Source of the DNA: Syntrophaceae bacterium
GTDB taxonomy: Bacteria; Desulfobacterota; Syntrophia; Syntrophales; UBA2185
Direction: 5' to 3'
Length of the DNA: 64,000 nt
NCBI GenBank assembly: GCA_003153775.1
Contig: PMBI01000011.1
Coordinates: 86,303 to 150,302 of the forward strand
In this document: piece by piece, positions 30,007 to 38,132 of the stretch
Numbering within the stretch: position 1 is the first letter of the stretch
Layout: each line of letters starts with the position of its first letter
Translations under genes and position numbers: made by a program
The notes under the pieces: generated by a model
What the model was told of the DNA's origin: nothing
The model's database searches: none
Seen by the model: the letters and a program-made list of their open reading frames with translations, nothing else

Positions 30007-30317
30007 ATTGCGTATTTCCTTTCTCCAGCTTTCAATCCATATGGGGCTCTGTCATTGCGCTCGACTGTACCACATTTTGCTTCAGACTTCTGCCATTTTT
30101 ATTCGTCGAGGAGAGACTATCTTGACAAGGGAAAATAAATTGATGAATTGACGGGTACTGAACATCACAATGGAACACAGGAGACCGGAAAGATGACGGG
30201 GAGGTTCTTTTGGGGGAATAAAGGGACGATTCCGGCAATGCTACCTTTCGGGGAGTCGTTAGCGCCGGCGGCGAGTTTAATAATTATGTTGCGACGGCTC
30301 CAAATTCGCCTGTCCTG

Positions 30318-31163
30318 CTACTTCATTTCCGTGAGCTTTGCCCTTGCCATTCGGGCCTGACTGGTGCCGGGATAATTTTTCGCCACCTGATCGAGAAGGA
30401 GCTTTGCGCTTGACTTGTCGCCTAGATTCAGAAAAGAAAATCCCTGCTTGAGCAAGGCGTTAGGCACCTTGTTACCCTGTGGATAATTCTTTATAACCTT
30501 CTCGTATTCGAGGATCGCCTGTTCGTATCTCCTTTCAAAATAATAACTCTCGCCAATCCAGAATTGGGCGCTATCAGAATACTCCCTGTTTGGATATTTT
30601 TTCAGAAAATCCTGAAACCCTTCTCGGGCCTTCTCATACTTTTCTTCCTTAAAGGCTTCATAGGCAGAGTCGTATGCCAATTCTTCCTCTGTCTTTACAG
30701 TTGTGGTCTTTTTCGTATTGTCGCCGGCGCCTTCTTCTATCTTTGGCGCCCGACTGGCGCTATTCCCAATCTCGAGCAGGTTTTCTATGGCGCTCATCCG
30801 TGATGAAAGTTGCTCAAGCAGGTTCTTCATATCGCCGAATTCCTTTTCCCTGCGGAGAAACTCAGCTTTTATGTCAGACTCGCCTTTCCCGAGGACTTCA
30901 CGATCTCCCTTTAGACTCTCCATGTCTTCTCTGATTTCGGTGATGTCTGCTGCAACGTCGGCGATCCTCTCGCGCAATTCCATCATTGTCTGATCATTCT
31001 TTTGTGCATTCTTGCGAACGACGGCGTTGTCGTCCTTCAGGCCGCGAATTTCCGTGTCGAGCTTTCCCTGCGTCTCTTGGAGGTCAAGCGTTGTCGCACA
31101 GCCTGCGTAGGACAAAGAATAAAGCATTAGAATTAGGAAAAGGAATCTATTCAATTGCCGCAC
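30318..31163 (-). CDS. Cell-division coordinator CpoB / YbgF-like TPR lipoprotein
   Basis: Lipobox SYAGC, coiled coil, AYEAFKEEKYEKAREGFQDFLKKYPNREYSDSAQFWIGESYY. Confidence 0.87.
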   Translation of the reverse strand: MRQLNRFLFLILMLYSLSYAGCATTLDLQETQGKLDTEIRGLKDDNAVVRKNAQKNDQTMMELRERIADVAADITEIREDMESLKGDREVLGKGESDIKAEFLRREKEFGDMKNLLEQLSSRMSAIENLLEIGNSASRAPKIEEGAGDNTKKTTTVKTEEELAYDSAYEAFKEEKYEKAREGFQDFLKKYPNREYSDSAQFWIGESYYFERRYEQAILEYEKVIKNYPQGNKVPNALLKQGFSFLNLGDKSSAKLLLDQVAKNYPGTSQARMARAKLTEMK

Positions 31164-31335
31164 CTCCCGTGAGCATAATCCTTTCAGGCCGAAATGATAT
31201 GGCGCCGTCTGCGTAAATATAATCTTGATTCGTTCATATATTAATTATCATATATTTGCTTTCTTTCACACAAGGAATCGCAATTCCGGCCTGCAAAAGA
31301 TCCGATCTGCCGCGTTCCGGAGAGCTAAGGAATAT

Positions 31336-32322
31336 TTATCTATCCACGGAAACTGCCCCGGGCCAAAGATAATAAAAACCGGTCTTAAGGACGAGCATTT
31401 CAGGCAGTTCAATGTTGACAGCCGGGACGTTGACACCTTCTGATGCGGCAGTCGACGTATTATAGTAGGTGTCATCAGGAAACTCCGTCCTTCGATATAC
31501 AACAACTCTCGCATCGGCGGAGAGTCCTGCCAATTGTTTTGACTCTCTCATTGCATCGCTCAAATAGTAAACCTTATCCACCAACCCCAGTTTCAGTGCC
31601 TCGTCGGCCAAAAAAATGCGCGCAGTCGAAATTTCAGTTAGTGCGTGCTGGTCAGGCTTGCGATGTTTTTGCACAAGGCGCATAAAGCGCTCTCCCATAT
31701 CATCGACCAATTTCTGCAAGAGTCGTTGCTCTTCTTCGCTGCTCTCTCTAAAAGGAGTGCCCATATCCTTGTTCTTTCCGAATTTTTTCACGTCCACACT
31801 GAATCCAATTTTCTCCATGAGGCCTGCTATCTTCGGCTGAAGGAAGAGGACACCTACAGAGCCCGTGACTGTTGTGGGGTGTGCGGTGATGAGATCCGCA
31901 GGAAGAGACACGTAGTAGGCGCCGGAAGTCGCGATATCCAGCATGGAAACTGTAATCTTCTTGCCCGTCCGTTCTTTGAAAGAGGAGATTTCATGGTAAA
32001 GAATATCACTCGCGGTGATTGTGCCGCCCGGCGAATTGATCTCGAACAAGACAGCCTTAATGCGGTCGTCCTTTTCGGCTTTCCGCAATTGCGATACAAC
32101 ATTCTCGACCATACTTTGCGACTGGGCGAGAAACCTTTCCTTGGGCGTGTCAGTAATCATTCCGTGCACGGGAATCAGCAGTATCTTATCCGAACCTTTG
32201 CCTTCAAGAGTGTATTCCTTTAGGGGGTCTCCTGCATCGCTGAAGAGTTTAACTCTGGGGCCTCCGCACGCAGTGACAAAAATCAACACAAATAGTGCTA
32301 TTACGAGGTAATGTCTTTGCAT
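31336..32322 (-). CDS. SppA-like S49 peptidase, predicted lipoprotein (second paralog in the window)
   Basis: FVTACGG lipobox; FEINSPGGTITASDILY; DIATSGAYYVSLPADLITAHPTTVTGSVG. Confidence 0.85.
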   Translation of the reverse strand: MQRHYLVIALFVLIFVTACGGPRVKLFSDAGDPLKEYTLEGKGSDKILLIPVHGMITDTPKERFLAQSQSMVENVVSQLRKAEKDDRIKAVLFEINSPGGTITASDILYHEISSFKERTGKKITVSMLDIATSGAYYVSLPADLITAHPTTVTGSVGVLFLQPKIAGLMEKIGFSVDVKKFGKNKDMGTPFRESSEEEQRLLQKLVDDMGERFMRLVQKHRKPDQHALTEISTARIFLADEALKLGLVDKVYYLSDAMRESKQLAGLSADARVVVYRRTEFPDDTYYNTSTAASEGVNVPAVNIELPEMLVLKTGFYYLWPGAVSVDR

Positions 32323-32597
32323 ATGGTTCCTCCCTTACAACCAAGCGTGAGAAATAACAAGAATTCCGGGGTCACACTGCCGGCGCAACTTTTCCACAGG
32401 CACTTCAAATATTTTCATGTCTATACGGAAAATCCTTAAGTTATCGGGGAACAGTCCTTGAGCGCGAGATGTATCAAAAATAATAAAGAAATGGTGATTG
32501 TCTGTCAATAACAAATGACCGCTCTGCTTTGACAGAGCAAAGAGAAATGTCATTTACGAGGATCAAAATTCTATGGGGCATCGTACATGAAACGTAT

Positions 32598-33041
32598 TTA
32601 AAAGATGAGAGGGATGAGTCTTTTTGTTGTTTCCATGTAGGCCTCGTATTCGGCAAACCGTTCTTTCAGAAGGCTCTCTTCAAATGGCATTTTTACTATC
32701 AAATCGATGGTGAGAATAATTCCTGCGGCGATGCGCAGCAGAGAGAAGTACTCAATAACGACCGGCCAGATGACGAGCAATACGGCCAGATACATGGGGT
32801 GTCTGATGAGTCTGTAAGGCCCGCTCGTCACCAGCGTCGCGCCATCTTTCACGAGCGGCGAGATATTCATATTGCCAATGCCCATGGCGGCAACGGCCCA
32901 GATCCCGATTGCCATCCCAGCAGCCTGCATAAGAATAAACAGAAAGTGGTTTGCCAGTGGAGTGCTTGATGCAAAAATATAAACGATACAAGCTAATTGT
33001 ATAAAGACGAGAATACGCCCTTTTAATTTATCCGCTGTCAT
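32598..33041 (-). CDS. Isoprenylcysteine carboxyl methyltransferase-like (ICMT/PEMT) membrane protein
   Basis: LVTSGPYRLIRHPMYLAVLL; EESLLKERFAEYEAYM. Confidence 0.82.
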   Translation of the reverse strand: MTADKLKGRILVFIQLACIVYIFASSTPLANHFLFILMQAAGMAIGIWAVAAMGIGNMNISPLVKDGATLVTSGPYRLIRHPMYLAVLLVIWPVVIEYFSLLRIAAGIILTIDLIVKMPFEESLLKERFAEYEAYMETTKRLIPLIF

Positions 33042-33048
33042 TTCGCGA

Positions 33049-33543
33049 TTAAGAAGGCCTCTTGGAGCGGTAGTCGATCATGAAAAGGGCGTCTGCCGAC
33101 GTGAAGCGGCCAATCGGTCCGGTACTGTATACGGCTTCATCAATTACGCCGTCCGGTCGGAGGATAAAGCCCGCCGCATGGATGTAACCCGTTACATCAT
33201 CAAAGAAGGCCCCTGTCGCGGTGGCAAATGCCCTGGCATCAAGCCCATAGGCAATGGGGAAGGTCAGTTTCTTTCTCTCCACGGATTTCTGTGCAGTCTC
33301 GAGACTGTCCGTTGAAGCCGCAATTACCTTAATGTTCCTACTGTCGTAATCAGAGATGCGTGACTGAAATTCAGCTAACTGCTGACGACAGAACGGTCAC
33401 CATGCTCCCCTGTAAATCAGGAGGACAGTCCAGCAGCCTCTTAAGATATCAGGAATGCTTATGGACCTGCCGTCTGTTAATCTGAACTCCATCCGCGGAA
33501 ACAAATCACCACTGTCGAGTTTTCTGCCCTCCGCCTGCGCCAT
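33049..33543 (-). CDS. Predicted selenoprotein: peroxiredoxin-like/redoxin-domain protein with Sec at UGA 33399-33397
   Basis: Minus-strand translation MAQAEGRKLDSGDLFPRMEFRLTDGRSISIPDILRGCWTVLLIYRGAW-U-PFCRQQLAEFQSRISDYDSRNIKVIAASTDSLETAQKSVERKKLTFPIAYG...; ATG 33543 has GAGGTG upstream; one in-frame TGA. Confidence 0.85.
33371..33385 (-). promoter_or_regulatory. bSECIS-like hairpin of the redoxin selenoprotein
   Basis: UCAGC-AGUUA-GCUGA; apical loop starts 16 nt after UGA, G in first two loop bases. Confidence 0.6.
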
Positions 33544-33766
33544 AATCACCTCTTGCTTGAGCCTGCCAGCAGTGGAATTCGATGAATGAACCGTTCTGTG
33601 AATGAGGAAAGGATCTGAATAAATAATTATGGATTAACCGGATATTCGTTCGGTCTCGTCTTTACGAAGACCACTCGCTGTCAGATGATTGCTTGTCAGC
33701 TAGCCTCATGTTATTTATTTAACGGCCTTATATCCCTAAGTGCCGCGTAAATAGTCTTCAGGAGAA

Positions 33767-33964
33767 TCAATCTTTTTTACTTTCGGTTTTATCGGCGTTT
33801 ACTGCACCCTCAATTTTCTCTTTCGTGTCTTCCATGGAACGTTTGAAACCCCTTAAGGCTTTGCCTATAGCGCTTCCGAGCTCAGGAAGTTTTCCAGGAC
33901 CAAAGATTATGAGGACAATCACCAATATTACCAGGATATGCATTGGCTGGAGAAGACCTCTCAT
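33767..33964 (-). CDS. Twin-arginine translocase TatA/TatE family subunit
   Basis: HILVILVIVLIIFGPGKLPELGSAIGKALRGFKRSM. Confidence 0.92.
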   Translation of the reverse strand: MRGLLQPMHILVILVIVLIIFGPGKLPELGSAIGKALRGFKRSMEDTKEKIEGAVNADKTESKKD

Positions 33965-34219
33965 TGTTTTTGCCTCCTAAAATTTATAACTGGCAATAGA
34001 GTATAACAATTTTGCTAAATAGTCAATCATCATCTTCCGTTGGCCGTGATCAGGGCTTCGTATTAATTGAATGATACATGAACGATAAAATGAAGGGCGC
34101 AGAATGATCGGCCTGGGGGGATATACGGATTTAAGCCTAATATTGTCTCGATTGGCGTGTTTCGATTGAGAGCGATTTATCGGGTTCCCCGTAAACGAAC
34201 ACTAATTGTCCTCAAGTTA

Positions 34220-34330
34220 TCAAAAGCTTCTTATAAATCTCACGAAGATCAAGAGCAGAAGGAGGACTAAATAAAATTTCAAAAAGTACAGCGCCACCTT
34301 GGTAGTTTTGGTCATTTGTATGCGGGGCAT
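34220..34330 (-). CDS. Unannotated 36-aa single-TM microprotein
   Basis: ATG 34330 preceded by AAGGAGG; MPRIQMTKTTKVALYFLKFYLVLLLLLIFVRFIRSF, TGA stop 34222-34220; lies 10 nt after the PRC/MgtE_N/CBS gene. Confidence 0.6.
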   Translation of the reverse strand: MPRIQMTKTTKVALYFLKFYLVLLLLLIFVRFIRSF

Positions 34331-34340
34331 CCGATCCTCC

Positions 34341-35636
34341 TTAAATTTTGATGCGGGTTTCAACGCCTTTCATAATATCATTATAACGGATTACGCCCAA
34401 AATATTGTCCTGGCTGTCTACAACAGGTATCATCCTGTAGTGATACTTGGCGAACATTTCCGACAGGTCGTCCTGAACATCATCTTCCTCTGCGGTTACC
34501 ACGGGCTCCACCATGATATCGCCAAGCTTCATGTCGTCTGCGGCAAGAATGAGTTCACGGAGATCTATGACGCCGAGGAGGGGCTGGCCGTTTTCGCCTA
34601 CCACATAGATATAGGAAATACTTTCCGGCTCCAGGTAGGATTGCCTGATCTTCGTCATGGCTTCGCTGACTGTTGTTTCCCTTGACATGGTGAGGAAGTC
34701 AGAGGACATCATGCCTTTAGCCGTTGCTTCGCGTTCGGAGAGGATACCGCGAACGCGATCCGCCTGATCCTTCGTGAGCAATGCCATCAATTCGGAGACA
34801 TGGTCGTGGGGAAGTATGGAAAACAACCCGGCCAATTGCGGGATCGTCATTTCCGTAAAGATGTTCCGCGCACGTTCCTTGCGGAGAGCGGCGATGATCT
34901 GACGCTGCGTCCGGGGCTCTGCTTCCGCGAGGGTTTCAGCGGCCTTCTCCGAATCGAGGGCCGAAAAGAGGGCGTCCTTTTCCTCTTTGCCGAGTTCCTC
35001 TAGCATATCTGCCAGATCTTCGCTGGGTAGTTCATGAATCTGTCTGCGGGTTACCGAGAGAGATACTTTGTCGGTGGAGACGGCATCTTCAACCGAGAGA
35101 GGCTGAACGTACTTCCAGGAAATCAGGTCATCCTTCATCCAGTTGAGCTTCCCCAATCCCCAGCGGCGCAGGAAGCCATTGAAGGAAATATCGACGTGTA
35201 TAAGGAGAAACCGCCCCTTTGCTTCAAGGAGATGAACATCGTTGACTACCTCGACGCGCCTGTCATCCATGTCCACGATAGTGCGCCCCATAAGATGCTT
35301 ATCCATGAGTATCCAGCCGGGCTGGTCGACGAAGGGAGGGTAGTCGTTTCCCTCGTCAGGAGGTTGAACAAAAATTGCATCGTCTTCTACCCTGAGCACC
35401 CTGTTCCAGGGGATGAATGTGGTGGGTTTGCCCCATCCATGCTCGATATAAATGCCGACAGCGTCAGGGTAAGGCTCAGCTACGGCAAAAACGAGATCAG
35501 TAAGTCTGCCGATTCGGTTTCCGATCTTCCCGATGCAGACGGGTTTCTTCAAGAGCTCCGAGAAATAGATGAACCGATAACTGCCTATTCCATGCGGCAG
35601 GTCCGGAACTTTTAGTTTTTGATTCATCTCTGCCAT
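34341..35636 (-). CDS. PRC-barrel + MgtE_N + tandem CBS domain protein (no MgtE membrane domain)
   Basis: LPSEDLADMLEELGKEEKDALFSALDSEKAAETL...LPHDHVSELMALL then CBS pair MSSDFLTMSRETTVSEAM...VIDLREL and IMVEPVVTAEEDD...VIPVVD-like. Confidence 0.88.
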   Translation of the reverse strand: MAEMNQKLKVPDLPHGIGSYRFIYFSELLKKPVCIGKIGNRIGRLTDLVFAVAEPYPDAVGIYIEHGWGKPTTFIPWNRVLRVEDDAIFVQPPDEGNDYPPFVDQPGWILMDKHLMGRTIVDMDDRRVEVVNDVHLLEAKGRFLLIHVDISFNGFLRRWGLGKLNWMKDDLISWKYVQPLSVEDAVSTDKVSLSVTRRQIHELPSEDLADMLEELGKEEKDALFSALDSEKAAETLAEAEPRTQRQIIAALRKERARNIFTEMTIPQLAGLFSILPHDHVSELMALLTKDQADRVRGILSEREATAKGMMSSDFLTMSRETTVSEAMTKIRQSYLEPESISYIYVVGENGQPLLGVIDLRELILAADDMKLGDIMVEPVVTAEEDDVQDDLSEMFAKYHYRMIPVVDSQDNILGVIRYNDIMKGVETRIKI

Positions 35637-35654
35637 ATCGTTGCACCTCTGCGC

Positions 35655-36980
35655 CTATTTGAATAAGTCCGGGAAAAGAGTGCTGATGCCCATCAGGGAG
35701 GACATTATAATTACGAGAACGACTATCGAGCAGTTTATAATATTCTGCGAGCGGGTATTGACATGCTCACCCATGAAGGATTTATCATTTAGTAGTAAAA
35801 GTAGGAAAATAAGCAACGCGGGAAGGAGCGTAACCGCGACAACCTGCACGAACATCGTAATGGTGATCAAAGGAGCGCCGGGTATCAGGACCACAGCCCC
35901 GGAGGTGAGGAGCATGGCAAGATAAATCAGATAGAACCAGGGCGCGTCTTTGACTTTTTTATTCAATGAGTGCGCCCAGCCAAATACCTCTCCCACAGCC
36001 CATGAGGTGGAGAGAGAAATGCAAAGGGCTCCCAGGAAACCCGCGTCAAATAAGCCGATGGCGAATAGTTTCCTGGCCAGACTGCCCTGTGCGGCGGGCA
36101 GAAAGGGCACAATGGCCTCAGCCGTCTGGGCTGCATCCTCGATGATAATGGACGGCTTGTGGAAATAGAAAACCGCCGCGGTGGCGATGATGATGAAGAC
36201 CGCAACAATGCATGTTGAAAAGGAGCCTATGAGAGTTTCCAGTTTGCCGTATTTGATATCATGGATGTCGAGGCCCTTATCTACGACGGCGCTCTGTTGG
36301 AAGAAAAGCATCCACGGGGCGATAGTTGTTCCTATATTGGCGAGTATGATGAAGATCAGATCTGCGTTAAAGCCGCCGAGATCAGGACTGTAGAAGCCTC
36401 TGAATACCTCGTTCCATGTGGGAGCGGTCGGCGTTTCCATGGCCCAGAGGGCGGCGGGGATGTAAACGAGATTGAAGCAGCAGAAAAAAAGCGTTATCTT
36501 TTCAAATGTCCAGTATTGACCGGAAACGATCACAGTAAAAAGAATAGCCGTGACCACGATGACGGTCAGCCACGGCGGCACTCCGAAAAGACTCATGGCT
36601 GCAGTCATCCCAACGTATTCAGTTATCAGGGTAAGCCAGTTAATGATAGTGAGATCAATCAGGGAGAACCAACCCCAGAAGGGGCCGAAACCCTCAAAGA
36701 TTGCCTCTGCGTGGCCGCGCTTGGTGACAGCCCCGAGACGGACGGTCATCTCCTGAATGTAATAGGCCATCGGAAGAAGAATGATGAACATCCAAAGCAG
36801 GGAAAAGCCGTACTTGGAACCCGTCACGGCATAGGTTGATATTCCTCCTGCATCGTTATCGGCAACCATAACAATAATACCCGGGCCGAGAACGGAGAGA
36901 AATATGATGAACTGCCTGCGAAAGCGATTCAGGATGTGAATACTCTTGCTTACCCAGAACATAAGACGCGCCGCCATCAA
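35655..36980 (-). CDS. NRAMP/SLC11-family transporter with non-canonical metal site
   Basis: GPGIIVMVADNDAGGISTYAVTGSKYGFSLLW; GTTIAPWMLFFQQSAVVDKG; about 11 hydrophobic segments. Confidence 0.88.
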   Translation of the reverse strand: MMAARLMFWVSKSIHILNRFRRQFIIFLSVLGPGIIVMVADNDAGGISTYAVTGSKYGFSLLWMFIILLPMAYYIQEMTVRLGAVTKRGHAEAIFEGFGPFWGWFSLIDLTIINWLTLITEYVGMTAAMSLFGVPPWLTVIVVTAILFTVIVSGQYWTFEKITLFFCCFNLVYIPAALWAMETPTAPTWNEVFRGFYSPDLGGFNADLIFIILANIGTTIAPWMLFFQQSAVVDKGLDIHDIKYGKLETLIGSFSTCIVAVFIIIATAAVFYFHKPSIIIEDAAQTAEAIVPFLPAAQGSLARKLFAIGLFDAGFLGALCISLSTSWAVGEVFGWAHSLNKKVKDAPWFYLIYLAMLLTSGAVVLIPGAPLITITMFVQVVAVTLLPALLIFLLLLLNDKSFMGEHVNTRSQNIINCSIVVLVIIMSSLMGISTLFPDLFK

Positions 36981-37449
36981 AAGGAAAACGAACTATCCCT
37001 GATAGGACTAAGTAAATCAAAAGATTTAGAAAGTCGGGTTAATCAATATTAGGAGATAGAGGTATGAGGAGCGGCAGTGATTTCCGGTGCAAACATATAC
37101 CCCGGAAATCTGCGGAGGACTGGCTAACAGACGGGTGATGTAAATACTTCCGGGATAAGACTTCTATTTTGTTTTACCGGGAACCACGGTCGGGCAATCG
37201 TCAATCCCTCTACAACCAGGAGGCTCCATATAATTTGGTTTACTCCAACAAAAGAATTTAAATTAGGCATCAAGATTCTAATTTCTTCTGTTATACAAAA
37301 AATAAATTGACGTCAAGGTAAAAAGTTCGTGGATGATTTCTGGGCGTAATGAATTTGGCATGCGGCACCGCGGAAGCGTGTTTGTCTGTTAGTCGAAGGA
37401 TGCTGGGAAGCGGATCCCCTCCGGGGTCGTTTAGCCATAATACGTTGTC

Positions 37450-38073
37450 TTACGGCAGTACTAACCCTATGAGGGACAGGATCAGCCATCGGAAGAGAGC
37501 GATCAGCGGATCTAATGCTCCAAGATAGAGGAGTCCGATGATAATAAAGAATCCGTAAGGCTCGAGACGGGAAAGGGTGTATTGGAGCCTTGCCGGCGCA
37601 AATCCCATGAGGATTCTTGATCCGTCGAGAGGTGGAATAGGAATCATGTTGAAGGAGGCCAGTATGATGTTGATCTGCGCCAGATAATAAAGGAGAGTAG
37701 ATAAGACTCCTCCAGGCTCCGGCGACAAGAAGCGATAGAGAAAGAAGGCGATGAAGGCGAGAAACATATTCATGATGATCCCCGCCGAGGAGACGAGTAT
37801 CAGCCCTGTACGCATGTCGCGCAGGTTGCTGAAATTTACGGGCACGGGCTTCGCCCAGCCGAACCCGAAAAGAAAGAGCATGAGGGTGCCGAGAGGGTCG
37901 AGATGCCTCAGCGGATTAAGGCTGAGCCTGCCCTGCCATTTGGCCGTCGAATCGCCCATGCGGTAAGCGACCCAGCCATGAGCAAGTTCGTGAAGAATAA
38001 CGGAATATAAAAGCGGTATGGCAAGAAGGATGAATGTAAGAGGATCGTTTATGAGAAGTTTGAGCAGGCCCAT
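37450..38073 (-). CDS. Site-2 protease (M50) family membrane protease
   Basis: ILHELAHGWVAYRMGD; NMIPIPPLDGSRI. Confidence 0.92.
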   Translation of the reverse strand: MGLLKLLINDPLTFILLAIPLLYSVILHELAHGWVAYRMGDSTAKWQGRLSLNPLRHLDPLGTLMLFLFGFGWAKPVPVNFSNLRDMRTGLILVSSAGIIMNMFLAFIAFFLYRFLSPEPGGVLSTLLYYLAQINIILASFNMIPIPPLDGSRILMGFAPARLQYTLSRLEPYGFFIIIGLLYLGALDPLIALFRWLILSLIGLVLP

Positions 38074-38132
38074 TTATTTGTCCGTCGCGCGTGTCGGCGG
38101 TCTTTTCCGTCTGCTTTCGGACGGAGACCAAA

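Noticed and set aside
37063-37262. Possible fourth UGA-containing ORF (MRSGSDFRCKHIPRKSAEDWLTDG-U-CKYFRDK...)
   Set aside because: No family recognised, no convincing bSECIS hairpin after the TGA, and composition looks non-coding. Would need a homolog with Cys at that position.
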